From positions 1 through 64,000 of the forward strand of contig NZ_DALZYX010000013.1 of the NCBI RefSeq assembly GCF_031987975.1: a DNA stretch of 64,000 nucleotides, given 5' to 3'. Shown here one piece after another: positions 28,161 through 36,771 of the stretch. Under the pieces are notes generated by a model. It was not told where the DNA came from. It did no database searches and saw nothing but the letters and a program-made list of their open reading frames with translations. The position numbers were made by a program, and so were the translations under genes. How positions within the stretch are numbered: position 1 is the first letter of the stretch; each line of letters starts with the position of its first letter. This DNA comes from Pseudescherichia sp031987975 (GTDB lineage: Bacteria > Pseudomonadota > Gammaproteobacteria > Enterobacterales > Enterobacteriaceae).

Positions 28161-28210
28161 CAAAACGCCGCCAGCAGAAACCCGGTGGGGCTTCTCTGAA
28201 CGGCGTTTTG
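28161..28210 (-). terminator. Long inverted repeat between frr and dxr
   Basis: CAAAACGCCG (28161-28170) pairs with CGGCGTTTTG (28201-28210), and the 30-base interior also pairs in part (CAGCAGAAACCC against GGGGCTTCTCTG). On the minus strand the hairpin ends in GTTTTG, like a weak terminator or attenuator after frr. Readthrough into dxr is likely unless dxr has its own promoter. Confidence 0.6.
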
Positions 28211-28229
28211 TTTAATCACGTGCGCGGGA

Positions 28230-28787
28230 TCAGAACTGCATCAGTTCCGCTTCTTTTTCCGCCAGAGCCGCATCGACTTTCTTGATGGCGGCGTCGGTCA
28301 GCTTCTGCACGTCATCCTGGGAACGACGATCTTCATCTTCGCTGATCGCTTTGTCTTTCAGCAGCGTTTTCACCTTGTCGTTAGCATCACGGCGAACGTT
28401 ACGTACCGCCACGCGTGCGCCTTCGGCTTCGCCACGCACCACTTTGATCAGGTCTTTACGACGCTCTTCAGTCAGCGGCGGCAGCGGAACACGGATGTCG
28501 GTACCGGCAGAGCTTGGGTTCAGACCGAGGTCGGACGCCATGATTGCCTTCTCAACCGCCGGGCTGAGAGAGCGATCGAACACGTTGATTTTCAGCGTGC
28601 GGGAGTCTTCAACGGTGACGTTAGCCAGCTGGCGCAGCGGTGTCGGAGTACCGTAGTACTCAACAACGATGCCGTCCAGCAGGCTTGGGGAAGCGCGGCC
28701 GGTGCGCACTTTGCTGATTTGGGTTTTGAATGCTTCAACGCACTTTTCCATGCGGACTTCGGCATCTTTTCTGATATCGTTAATCAC
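28230..28787 (-). CDS. frr: Ribosome recycling factor
   Basis: RRF splits post-termination ribosomes together with EF-G. The 185-residue protein matches E. coli RRF in length. It has a three-helix bundle interrupted by the small domain (about 30-105) that carries VEYYGTPTPLRQLANV. The C-terminal helix (EDEDRRSQDDVQKLTDAAIKKVD region) is highly charged. It follows pyrH, in the order rpsB-tsf-pyrH-frr typical of enterobacteria. Confidence 0.97.
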   Translation of the reverse strand: MINDIRKDAEVRMEKCVEAFKTQISKVRTGRASPSLLDGIVVEYYGTPTPLRQLANVTVEDSRTLKINVFDRSLSPAVEKAIMASDLGLNPSSAGTDIRVPLPPLTEERRKDLIKVVRGEAEGARVAVRNVRRDANDKVKTLLKDKAISEDEDRRSQDDVQKLTDAAIKKVDAALAEKEAELMQF

Positions 28788-28950
28788 GTTACGAATCCTT
28801 GAAAACTTGTCTCAGGCAGACCATACGCCAGCACGCCGTAAAGGAGTGCTAAGTATAGCCCCGTTTAATCTCTGACACCGTAAAAGGTGTCTGATAAGAA
28901 CCGCTTTACTGTTAAGGCGGAATCTTACCTCTATTTGTTGACGACGGAAA

Positions 28951-29676
28951 TTACTCCGTGATCAAAGTGCCCTCTTTTTCACCCATTACCACACGGCGCA
29001 GCGCGCCAGGCTTGTTCATGTTGAACACACGAATCGGCAGTTTGTGGTCACGGGCGAGGGTAAAGGCCGCCAGATCCATCACCTTCAGCTCTTTATCCAG
29101 TACTTCGCTGTAGCTCAGCTGATCGTACATGGTCGCAGCCGGATCTTTTGCCGGATCGGCAGTAAACACGCCATCGACCTTGGTCGCCTTCAGCACCACG
29201 TCCGCTTCAATCTCGATCCCGCGCAGGCAGGCTGCGGAGTCGGTGGTAAAGAACGGGTTACCGGTACCGGCGGAGAGGATCACCACCCGGTTGTTACGCA
29301 GCAGGCTAATGGCCTCAGCCCAGCTGTAGTTATCACATACGCCATTCAGCGGAATAGCGGACATCAGGCGGGCGTTCACATAGGCGCGGTGGAGCGCATC
29401 ACGCATTGCCAGGCCGTTCATGACCGTTGCCAGCATACCCATGTGGTCGCCCACTACGCGGTTCATCCCCGCTTTCGCCAGACCCGCGCCACGGAAAAGG
29501 TTACCACCACCAATGACGACGCCTACCTGAATGCCCAACTCTACCAGCTCTTTGATCTCCTGAGCCATACGGTCGAGGATGCTTGCGTCGATACCGAAGC
29601 CTTCGGTGCCCTGTAACGCTTCGCCGCTGAGCTTAAGCAGGATGCGTTTATAGACGGGTTTTGCATTGGTAGCCAT
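28951..29676 (-). CDS. pyrH: UMP kinase
   Basis: PyrH phosphorylates UMP to UDP, is activated by GTP and inhibited by UTP, and is essential. The 241 residues show the amino-acid-kinase fold with KLSGEAL near the N-terminus, GGGNLFRG (phosphate loop) and SAGTGNPFFTTDSAA. Length equals E. coli. In front lies a TATACT hexamer (about 85 bases before the start) that may be its -10, downstream of the tsf terminator. Confidence 0.97.
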   Translation of the reverse strand: MATNAKPVYKRILLKLSGEALQGTEGFGIDASILDRMAQEIKELVELGIQVGVVIGGGNLFRGAGLAKAGMNRVVGDHMGMLATVMNGLAMRDALHRAYVNARLMSAIPLNGVCDNYSWAEAISLLRNNRVVILSAGTGNPFFTTDSAACLRGIEIEADVVLKATKVDGVFTADPAKDPAATMYDQLSYSEVLDKELKVMDLAAFTLARDHKLPIRVFNMNKPGALRRVVMGEKEGTLITE

Positions 29677-29757
29677 GATTCTTTCCTGAGACGTTCAACG
29701 ATTGAGAGGGGTTAATTCCGGGTACAACTTATGTAGTATACAGCTTACGCTGGATAC

Positions 29758-29787
29758 AAAAAGAAGCCGCCCTCAGGCGGCTTCTTT
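29758..29787 (-). terminator. Rho-independent terminator after tsf
   Basis: On the minus strand AAGAAGCCGCC and GGCGGCTTCTT form an 11-base stem with loop TGAG, followed by TTTTTG. It starts just past the tsf stop and ends the rpsB-tsf operon. Confidence 0.9.
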
Positions 29788-29795
29788 CAGACCAC

Positions 29796-30647
29796 TTAAG
29801 ACTGCTTGGACATCGCAGCAACTTCTGCTGCAAAGTCAGTCTCAACTTTCTCGATGCCTTCACCCACTTCGAAACGGATGAAGTTAGTTACGTCAGCGTT
29901 GTGCTCTTTCAGCAGCTGAGCAACGGTTTTGCTCGGGTCCATAACGAACGGCTGGCCGGTCAGAGAGACTTCGCCGGTGAATTTCTTCATGCGGCCTTCA
30001 ACCATCTTCTCTGCGATCTCTTTCGGCTTACCGGACTGCATGGCGATGTCCAGCTGAACCTGGTACTCTTTCTCTACCACTTCAGCAGACACGTCTTCCG
30101 GCTTAACGAACTCAGGCTTGCTTGCAGCAACGTGCATTGCCAGCTGTTTTACCAGCTCTTCGTCAGCGCCGGTCGCAGCGATCAGAACGCCGATGCGCGC
30201 GCCGTGCAGGTAGGAGCCCAGCACGTCGCCTTCGAGGGTAGCAACGCGGCGAATGTTGATGTTCTCACCAATTTTCGCAACCAGCGCTACGCGCTCTTCT
30301 TCGAACTGTGCTTTCAGCACTTCAACATCGGTAACTTTGCCAGCAGTTGCGGCATCCAGAACCTTGTTAGCGAACGCCTGGAAACCAGCGTCTTTAGCAA
30401 CGAAGTCAGTCTGGCAGTTAACTTCCAGAATCACGCCGTAGTTGCCATCGATCTTGGTGATGATCACGCCGTCAGCAGCCACGTTGCCTGCTTTTTTCGC
30501 CGCTTTGATCGCGCCAGACTTACGCATGTTCTCGATTGCCAGCTCGATGTCGCCGTTCGCTTCGGTCAGCGCTTTTTTGCAATCCATCATGCCAGCGCCA
30601 GTACGCTCGCGCAGCTCTTTTACCAGGGATGCGGTAATTTCAGCCAT
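29796..30647 (-). CDS. tsf: Translation elongation factor Ts
   Basis: EF-Ts exchanges GDP for GTP on EF-Tu. The 283 residues equal the E. coli length. The N-terminal UBA-like domain has the family signature LRERTGAGMMDCKKAL, followed by the core with the EF-Tu-contacting region and the coiled-coil segment (about 180-230). It is cotranscribed with rpsB; a hairpin in the 137-base gap between them probably lowers tsf readthrough. Confidence 0.98.
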   Translation of the reverse strand: MAEITASLVKELRERTGAGMMDCKKALTEANGDIELAIENMRKSGAIKAAKKAGNVAADGVIITKIDGNYGVILEVNCQTDFVAKDAGFQAFANKVLDAATAGKVTDVEVLKAQFEEERVALVAKIGENINIRRVATLEGDVLGSYLHGARIGVLIAATGADEELVKQLAMHVAASKPEFVKPEDVSAEVVEKEYQVQLDIAMQSGKPKEIAEKMVEGRMKKFTGEVSLTGQPFVMDPSKTVAQLLKEHNADVTNFIRFEVGEGIEKVETDFAAEVAAMSKQS

Positions 30648-30706
30648 TCTAAAATCCTCGGAAGATTTGACCTGCCTGGTCGTAAAACCAAACAGCCTTA
30701 AAAGTG

Positions 30707-30733
30707 AAAAAGGGGGCCATAAACAGGCCCCCT
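30707..30733 (-). terminator. Intercistronic terminator/attenuator between rpsB and tsf
   Basis: Minus-strand AGGGGGCC and GGCCCCCT make an 8-base perfect stem with a 7-base loop, followed by TTTTT. It has every mark of a Rho-independent terminator, yet lies inside the rpsB-tsf operon. It should act as a partial terminator that sets the S2 to EF-Ts ratio. Confidence 0.8.
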
Positions 30734-30784
30734 AACCAAACTCGGTACTACCTGCTCAATAAGGGGCTCAGAGAGCGTGCCTTA

Positions 30785-31510
30785 TTATTCAGCTTCTACG
30801 AAGCTCTCTTCCGCCTGGGAAGCCAGATCCTGAGAACGGCCTTCACGAACGGTAGCAGCAACAGCGCTCAGGTACAGGCTAACTGCACGGATTGCGTCGT
30901 CGTTACCCGGGATAACGAAGTCAACGCCGTCCGGATCGGAGTTGGTATCAACGATAGCAAATACCGGGATACCCAGGTTGTTTGCTTCTTTGATTGCGAT
31001 GTGCTCGTGGTCAGCGTCGATAACAAACAGTGCGTCCGGCAGGCCGCCCATGTCTTTGATACCGCCCAGGCTGTTTTCCAGCTTCTCCAGCTCACGGGTG
31101 CGCATCAGCGCTTCTTTCTTGGTCAGCTTGTCGAAGGTACCGTCCTGAGACTGAGTTTCCAGGTCTTTCAGACGTTTGATAGACTGACGAACGGTTTTCC
31201 AGTTAGTCAGCATACCGCCCAGCCAGCGATGGTTCACGAAGAACTGATCGCAGCTGTTAGCCGCTTCTTTCACCGCTTCGCTCGCAGCGCGCTTAGTACC
31301 AACAAACAGGATCTTACCTTTACGGGAAGAGATCTTGCTCAGCTCAGCCAGAGCTTCGTTGAACATTGGTACAGTTTTCTCAAGGTTGATGATGTGAACC
31401 TTGTTACGTGCACCGAAGATGAACGGCTTCATTTTCGGGTTCCAGTAACGGGTCTGGTGACCGAAGTGAACACCAGCCTTGAGCATGTCGCGCATGGAAA
31501 CAGTTGCCAT
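30785..31510 (-). CDS. rpsB: 30S ribosomal protein S2
   Basis: S2 joins the 30S subunit late and is needed for S1 binding. The 241-residue product matches E. coli S2 in length, with a Rossmann-like domain and a coiled-coil insertion (about 105-155). I chose the ATG at 31510 because AGAGG precedes it and the family begins MATVSMRDMLKAG. The frame stays open for 62 codons upstream, but that part is the structured leader. S2 is known to repress its own mRNA through this leader. Confidence 0.98.
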   Translation of the reverse strand: MATVSMRDMLKAGVHFGHQTRYWNPKMKPFIFGARNKVHIINLEKTVPMFNEALAELSKISSRKGKILFVGTKRAASEAVKEAANSCDQFFVNHRWLGGMLTNWKTVRQSIKRLKDLETQSQDGTFDKLTKKEALMRTRELEKLENSLGGIKDMGGLPDALFVIDADHEHIAIKEANNLGIPVFAIVDTNSDPDGVDFVIPGNDDAIRAVSLYLSAVAATVREGRSQDLASQAEESFVEAE

Positions 31511-31512
31511 GA

Positions 31513-31640
31513 TTAAAACCTCTATATAAAAGTTGGGGTTATGCCTCCACGTATCCCATATCACCGACCCCAAAGGGCACCCCGGAATATGTGCCGATAC
31601 GTGTGTGTTATTACACAAAGTGAGATTTGTGGCTCTCGCT
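31513..31640 (-). ncRNA. tff: rpsB leader / T44 (tff) RNA
   Basis: The minus-strand leader of rpsB folds into CACGTATC/GATACGTG (31596-31603 with 31548-31555) enclosing GGCAC/GTGCC (31591-31595 with 31576-31580). A further TTGGGGT (31567-31573) can pair across the first helix with ACCCCAA (31533-31539), which makes a pseudoknot. In E. coli this stretch corresponds to the T44/tff RNA and to the region through which S2 represses rpsB and tsf. The ends are approximate, and whether a separate small RNA is released here is unknown. Confidence 0.7.
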
Positions 31641-31666
31641 CCAGATGGAACGGAAGTCCGGCGCGC

Positions 31667-31696
31667 TTTATACCATAAAAACGGCGCGGACTCCAA
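31667..31696 (-). promoter_or_regulatory. rpsB promoter; rest of the rpsB-map gap
   Basis: On the minus strand TTGGAG (31691-31696), an 18-base spacer and TATAAA (31667-31672) are followed by the GC-rich discriminator GCGCGCC, the pattern of stringently controlled ribosomal promoters. The whole rpsB-map gap (31511-31833, 323 bases) holds this promoter, the rpsB leader and, on the other side, the unidentified map promoter. A TTGACA at 31763-31768 (plus strand) has no good -10 partner. No gene was seen in the gap. Confidence 0.6.
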
Positions 31697-31833
31697 TAGT
31701 TGTTAGTGAAGCGTGCTGCCCGCAATTCTCAATTTGGCAGGTTATGTCCCGGACTGGTAACATTGACAGCACTTACACAATTATTGTTGATGACGTTTAT
31801 TGTCAATGACATCGACGCTGATGGACAGAATTC

Positions 31834-32628
31834 ATGGCTATCCCAATTAAGACCCCGGAAGATATCGAAAAAATGCGCGTGGCCGGCCGCCTCGCGGCGG
31901 AAGTGCTGGAGATGATCGAAGCGCACATTAAACCGGGCGTAAGCACCGGCGAGCTGGACCGCATCTGCAACGACCACATCGTTAATGAACAGCACGCGGT
32001 CTCCGCCAGCCTTGGCTATCACGGCTTCCCGAAATCCGTCTGCATCTCCATTAACGAAGTGGTGTGCCACGGTATTCCGGACGACGAGAAACGCCTGAAA
32101 GATGGCGACATCGTCAACATCGACGTGACCGTGATTAAAGATGGCTTCCACGGCGATACCTCAAAAATGTTTATCGTTGGCAAGCCGACCATTCTGGGCG
32201 AGCGCCTCTGCCGTGTGACCCAGGAGAGCCTCTACCTGGCGCTGAAGATGGTGAAGCCGGGCATCCGCCTGCGCACCCTCGGCGCAGCGATCCAGAAGTT
32301 TGTCGAAGCGGAAGGCTTCTCCGTGGTGCGCGAGTACTGCGGGCACGGCATCGGTCGTGGCTTCCACGAAGAGCCGCAGGTGCTGCACTATGATGCGGAC
32401 GATGGCGGCGTGGTGCTGCAGGCCGGTATGGCCTTCACCATCGAGCCGATGGTCAACGCGGGCGACTACCGTATCCGCACCATGAAAGATGGCTGGACGG
32501 TAAAAACCAAAGACCGGAGCTTGTCGGCGCAGTATGAGCATACTATTGTGGTGACGGAGAACGGCTGCGAAATTATGACGCTCCGCAAGGATGACACCAT
32601 CCCGGCGATACTCTCGCACAACGAATGA
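31834..32628 (+). CDS. map: Methionine aminopeptidase
   Basis: MAP removes the initiator methionine from nascent proteins. The 264 residues equal the E. coli type I enzyme. The metal ligands of the pita-bread fold are visible in order: Asp in DIVNIDVTV, Asp in HGDTSKMF, His in CGHGIGRGFHEEP, Glu in FTIEPM and Glu near the C-terminus in YEHTIVVTE. It is divergent from rpsB and is closed by a strong terminator. Confidence 0.97.
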   Translation: MAIPIKTPEDIEKMRVAGRLAAEVLEMIEAHIKPGVSTGELDRICNDHIVNEQHAVSASLGYHGFPKSVCISINEVVCHGIPDDEKRLKDGDIVNIDVTVIKDGFHGDTSKMFIVGKPTILGERLCRVTQESLYLALKMVKPGIRLRTLGAAIQKFVEAEGFSVVREYCGHGIGRGFHEEPQVLHYDADDGGVVLQAGMAFTIEPMVNAGDYRIRTMKDGWTVKTKDRSLSAQYEHTIVVTENGCEIMTLRKDDTIPAILSHNE

Positions 32629-32632
32629 TAAG

Positions 32633-32657
32633 AAGCCGGCGATTGCCGGCTTTTTTT
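32633..32657 (+). terminator. Rho-independent terminator after map
   Basis: AAGCCGGC and GCCGGCTT pair around loop GATT and run into TTTTTTT, five bases after the map stop. A typical strong terminator between map and glnD. Confidence 0.9.
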
Positions 32658-32700
32658 ATGGCAATAGCTTTTACTTATAACGGGGGCAGCGTAACGCGAT

Positions 32701-35373
32701 ATGAGCCACACCCTTTCAGAACAGTTTAGCCACACGGCGCCCTCTCTCCCCGGCCAGCCCGCGAATCCCTCCTCCTGGCCGCAGAGCAGCCTCAACTGTG
32801 CGGATATCAAAGCCAATATCGATACCTTCCAGCAGTGGTTGGGGCACGTCTTTGATCAGGGTCTCTCCGCAGAGCAGCTTATTGAAGCCCGAACCGAATT
32901 TATCGACCAGCTTCTGCAGCGCCTGTGGGTGGAGTACGGTTTCGCCGACTACAGCGACGCGGCGCTGGTGGCGGTGGGCGGCTACGGTCGCGGCGAGCTG
33001 CATCCGCTCTCGGATGTTGACCTGCTGATCCTCAGCCGTAAAAAGCTCCCCGACGAGCAGGCACAGAAGATCGGCCAGCTGCTGACCCTGCTGTGGGACG
33101 TAAAGCTGGAGGTGGGCCACAGCGTGCGCACTCTGGAGGAGTGCCTGCTGGAGGGGCTGGCGGATCTCACCGTGGCCACTAACCTGATTGAGTCCCGCCT
33201 GCTGATTGGCGACGTCGCCCTCTTTCTTGAGCTACAGAAGCACATCTTTAGCGACGGGTTCTGGCCGTCTGAGACCTTTTTTGCCGCCAAGGTGGCCGAG
33301 CAGAGCGAGCGCCACCAGCGCTACCACGGCACCAGCTATAATCTCGAGCCGGACATTAAGAGCAGCCCCGGCGGCCTGCGCGATATCCATACCCTACAGT
33401 GGGTGGCACGCCGCCATTTCGGGGCCACCTCCCTGAGCGAGATGGTGGGCTTCGGCTTCTTAACCCAGGCCGAGCGTAACGAGCTTAACGAGTGTCTGCA
33501 CCTGCTGTGGCGCATCCGCTTTGCCCTGCATCTGGAGATCAACCGCTACGACAACCGTCTGCTGTTCGACCGTCAGCTTAGCGTGGCCCAGCGGCTCAAC
33601 TACGTCGGCGAAGGCAACGAGCCGGTTGAGCAGATGATGAAGGATTTCTATCGCGTCACCCGTCGCGTCTCTGAGCTGAACCAGATGCTGCTCCAGCTCT
33701 TTGATGAGGCGATCCTTGCCTTGACCACCGACGAGAAGCCCCGGCCTATTGACGATGAGTTTCAGCTACGCGGCACGCTGATCGATCTGCGCGACGAGAC
33801 GCTGTTTATCCGCGAGCCGCAGGCGATCCTGCGCATGTTCTATATGATGGTGCGTAACAGCAACATCACCGGGATCTACTCCACCACCCTGCGCCACCTG
33901 CGCCATGCCCGCCGCCATTTGACCCAGCCGCTGTGCTACATCCCGGAGGCGCGAACGCTGTTCCTCAGCATGCTGCGCCACCCCGGCGCGGTGAGCCGTG
34001 GCCTGCTGCCGATGCACCGGCACAGCGTGCTGTGGGCCTATATGCCCCAGTGGTCGCATATTGTCGGCCAGATGCAGTTTGACCTCTTCCATGCCTACAC
34101 GGTGGATGAGCACACCATTCGCGTGCTGCTGAAGCTGGAGAGCTTCGCCCTTGAGGAGACGCGGCAGAAGCATCCTCTCTGCGTCGATCTCTGGCCGCGT
34201 CTCACTCATCCGGAACTGATTTTGATTGCCGCCCTGTTCCATGATATTGCCAAGGGGCGCGGAGGCGATCACTCGGTGCTTGGCGCGCAGGACGTGCTGA
34301 AATTTGCCGAGCTACATGGTCTCAACTCACGGGAGACGCAGCTGGTCGCCTGGCTGGTGCGTCAGCACCTGCTGATGTCCGTCACTGCCCAGCGCCGCGA
34401 TATTCAGGATCCCGAGGTGATTAAGCAGTTTGCTGAAGAGGTGCAGACCGAAAACCGCCTGCGCTTCCTGGTCTGCCTGACGGTGGCGGATATCTGTGCC
34501 ACCAACGAAACCCTGTGGAACAGCTGGAAGCAGAGCCTGCTGCGCGAGCTGTACTTTGCCACTGAAAAACAGCTGCGCCGTGGCGTGCAGAGCACGCCGG
34601 ATATGCGCGAGCGCGTGCGTCACCATCAGCTGCAGGCCCTGGCTCTGCTGCGGATGGACAATATCAACGAAGAGGCATTACACCATATCTGGGCGCGGTG
34701 TCGGGCGAACTACTTTGTCCGCCACAGTCCAAACCAGCTGGCCTGGCACGCCCGGCATCTGCTGCGGCACGATCTCAGCCAGCCGATGATCCTGCTTAGC
34801 CCGCAGGCGACGCGCGGCGGCACCGAGATCTTCATCTGGAGTCCGGATCGCCCTTACCTCTTCGCCGCCGTCTGCGCCGAGCTGGATCGGCGTAACCTGA
34901 GCGTTCACGACGCGCAGATCTTTACCACCCGTGACGGCATGGCGATGGATACCTTTATCGTACTGGAGCCGGACGGCAGCCCGCTCTCCCCGGATCGCCA
35001 CGCAGCAATTCAGCAGGGGCTAATCCAGGCCATCACCCAGCGGAGCTGGCAGCCACCGCAGCCGCGCCGCCAGCCGGCAAAGCTGCGCCATTTTACCGTT
35101 GATACTGAGGTCAACTTCCTGCCGACCCACACCGACAGAAAGAGTTTTCTCGAGCTTATCGCTCTCGATCAGCCGGGCCTGCTTGCCCGCGTCGGCCAGG
35201 TCTTTGCCGACCTGGGGATCTCGCTTCACGGGGCGAGAATTTCGACAATTGGTGAGCGAGTAGAAGATTTATTTATAATCGCTACTGCCGACCGGCGTGG
35301 TCTTAATAATGTGCTGCAGAAGGAAGTGCAACAACGGTTGACAGAGGCCCTCAATCCAAACGATAAAGGGTAG
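32701..35373 (+). CDS. glnD: Bifunctional uridylyltransferase / uridylyl-removing enzyme
   Basis: GlnD adds UMP to, or removes it from, PII proteins (GlnB, GlnK) according to glutamine, so it is the nitrogen sensor. The 890 residues equal E. coli GlnD. Domain order: nucleotidyltransferase with GGYGRGELHPLSDVDLL (about 85-102), a linker, an HD domain with FHDIAKGRGGDHS (about 510), and two C-terminal ACT domains (about 710-890) that bind glutamine. The ATG has no clear Shine-Dalgarno, so expression is probably low. Confidence 0.97.
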   Translation: MSHTLSEQFSHTAPSLPGQPANPSSWPQSSLNCADIKANIDTFQQWLGHVFDQGLSAEQLIEARTEFIDQLLQRLWVEYGFADYSDAALVAVGGYGRGELHPLSDVDLLILSRKKLPDEQAQKIGQLLTLLWDVKLEVGHSVRTLEECLLEGLADLTVATNLIESRLLIGDVALFLELQKHIFSDGFWPSETFFAAKVAEQSERHQRYHGTSYNLEPDIKSSPGGLRDIHTLQWVARRHFGATSLSEMVGFGFLTQAERNELNECLHLLWRIRFALHLEINRYDNRLLFDRQLSVAQRLNYVGEGNEPVEQMMKDFYRVTRRVSELNQMLLQLFDEAILALTTDEKPRPIDDEFQLRGTLIDLRDETLFIREPQAILRMFYMMVRNSNITGIYSTTLRHLRHARRHLTQPLCYIPEARTLFLSMLRHPGAVSRGLLPMHRHSVLWAYMPQWSHIVGQMQFDLFHAYTVDEHTIRVLLKLESFALEETRQKHPLCVDLWPRLTHPELILIAALFHDIAKGRGGDHSVLGAQDVLKFAELHGLNSRETQLVAWLVRQHLLMSVTAQRRDIQDPEVIKQFAEEVQTENRLRFLVCLTVADICATNETLWNSWKQSLLRELYFATEKQLRRGVQSTPDMRERVRHHQLQALALLRMDNINEEALHHIWARCRANYFVRHSPNQLAWHARHLLRHDLSQPMILLSPQATRGGTEIFIWSPDRPYLFAAVCAELDRRNLSVHDAQIFTTRDGMAMDTFIVLEPDGSPLSPDRHAAIQQGLIQAITQRSWQPPQPRRQPAKLRHFTVDTEVNFLPTHTDRKSFLELIALDQPGLLARVGQVFADLGISLHGARISTIGERVEDLFIIATADRRGLNNVLQKEVQQRLTEALNPNDKG

Positions 35374-35403
35374 TGTGTTTATTTATATGGAAAGAGTTTA
35401 ACA

Positions 35404-36228
35404 ATGCAGCAGTTACAGAACGTTATTGAGTCCGCTTTTGAGCGTCGCGCCGAGATCACCCCGGCGAATGTGGATACCGTGACCCGTGAAGCGGTAAACC
35501 AGGTGATTTCCCTGCTGGATTCCGGCGCACTGCGCGTCGCAGAGAAGATCGACGGTCAGTGGGTTACTCATCAATGGCTGAAGAAAGCGGTGCTGCTCTC
35601 TTTCCGTATCAACGATAACCAGGTTATCGACGGAGCCGAGAGCCGCTACTTCGATAAGGTGCCCATGAAGTTCGCTAACTATGACGAAGCGCGCTTCCAG
35701 AAAGAGGGCTTCCGCGTGGTGCCACCGGCAGCCGTGCGTCAGGGCGCGTTTATCGCCCGCAACACCGTGCTGATGCCCTCCTACGTTAACATCGGTGCCT
35801 ACGTTGACGAAGGCACCATGGTTGATACCTGGGCCACCGTTGGCTCCTGTGCGCAGATCGGTAAAAACGTTCACCTCTCCGGCGGCGTGGGCATCGGCGG
35901 CGTTCTTGAGCCGCTGCAGGCTAACCCAACCATCATCGAAGACAACTGCTTCATCGGCGCGCGCTCTGAAGTCGTTGAGGGTGTGATCGTTGAAGAGGGT
36001 TCCGTGATCTCCATGGGCGTCTACATTGGCCAGAGCACCCGCATCTACGATCGTGAAACCGGTGAAGTGCACTACGGTCGCGTACCGGCTGGCTCGGTAG
36101 TGGTTTCCGGCAACCTGCCGTCAAAAGATGGCAAGTACAGCCTTTACTGTGCGGTTATCGTGAAGAAGGTCGATGCCAAGACCCGCGGCAAAGTTGGCAT
36201 CAATGAACTGTTGCGTACCATCGACTAA
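35404..36228 (+). CDS. dapD: Tetrahydrodipicolinate N-succinyltransferase
   Basis: DapD succinylates tetrahydrodipicolinate in the lysine and diaminopimelate route, needed for peptidoglycan. The 274-residue protein, as in E. coli, has a left-handed beta-helix of hexapeptide repeats (about 100-230; GKNVHLSGGVGIGG, EDNCFIGARSEVVEG). It follows glnD after 30 bases with a GGAAAGAG-like ribosome site and ends in a strong terminator. K-12 has yaeI between dapD and yaeH; here only 111 bases lie between them. Confidence 0.97.
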   Translation: MQQLQNVIESAFERRAEITPANVDTVTREAVNQVISLLDSGALRVAEKIDGQWVTHQWLKKAVLLSFRINDNQVIDGAESRYFDKVPMKFANYDEARFQKEGFRVVPPAAVRQGAFIARNTVLMPSYVNIGAYVDEGTMVDTWATVGSCAQIGKNVHLSGGVGIGGVLEPLQANPTIIEDNCFIGARSEVVEGVIVEEGSVISMGVYIGQSTRIYDRETGEVHYGRVPAGSVVVSGNLPSKDGKYSLYCAVIVKKVDAKTRGKVGINELLRTID

Positions 36229-36240
36229 TAAGCGATAACA

Positions 36241-36269
36241 AAAAGCGGGGGCTACCCCGCTTTTTTTAT
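36241..36269 (+). terminator. Rho-independent terminator after dapD
   Basis: GCGGGG (36246-36251) and CCCCGC (36256-36261) pair around GCTA, with flanking A and T runs that extend the stem and give the TTTTTTT tail. It lies 18 bases past the dapD stop. Confidence 0.92.
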
Positions 36270-36339
36270 ATTGGCAAGTAGCCAAAACAGGATTTTTCGT
36301 TAATTATTCATAGGTTATGTTAAGCTTAAGGGTACCGCC

Positions 36340-36729
36340 ATGTACGATAATCTGAAAAGTTTAGGCATCACCAATCCGGATGAAATCGATCGCTATAGTC
36401 TTCGCCAGGAGGCCAATAACGATATTCTGAAAATCTATTTTCATAAGGACAAGGGCGAGTTTTTTGCCAAAAGCGTGAAGTTTAAGTACCCACGCCAGCG
36501 TAAAACTGTCGTCGCCGACGGCGTCGGCCAGGGCTATAAAGAGGTGCAGGAGATCAGTCCGAACCTGCGCTACGTGATCGACGAGCTGGATCAGATCTGC
36601 CAGCGCGATCGCAGTGAGATCGACCTGAAGCGCAAGATCCTCGATGACCTGCGCCACCTCGAGAGCGTGGTGACCAACAAGATCAACGAGATCGAATCCG
36701 ACCTTGAGAAACTGACTCGCAATAAGTAA
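36340..36729 (+). CDS. yaeH: UPF0325 family protein
   Basis: A 129-residue cytoplasmic protein matching E. coli YaeH (128 residues) along its whole length, with conserved segments SLRQEANNDILKIYFHKD and KYPRQRKTVVADGVGQGY. The C-terminal third is probably a coiled coil (rich in Asp, Glu, Lys and Leu). No activity is known. It stands alone between the dapD terminator and convergent cdaR. Confidence 0.9.
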   Translation: MYDNLKSLGITNPDEIDRYSLRQEANNDILKIYFHKDKGEFFAKSVKFKYPRQRKTVVADGVGQGYKEVQEISPNLRYVIDELDQICQRDRSEIDLKRKILDDLRHLESVVTNKINEIESDLEKLTRNK

Positions 36730-36738
36730 GTGCATTAC

Positions 36739-36764
36739 GCCCGGTGGCGCTTCGCTTACCGGGC
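36739..36764. repeat. REP-like element between yaeH and cdaR
   Basis: GCCCGGT...ACCGGGC (26 bases, centre GGCGCTTCGCTT) is an imperfect palindrome in the gap between converging yaeH and cdaR. Nearly the same 26-base sequence occurs again after yadS (43390-43415, one base different), so it belongs to a dispersed family. The A-run after it on the plus strand is in the wrong place for a T-tail terminator. Confidence 0.65.
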
Positions 36765-36771
36765 AAAAAAA

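Noticed and set aside
31511..31696. 62-codon upstream extension of rpsB
   Set aside because: It covers the structured leader and part of the promoter, and S2 has a known start at MATVS.
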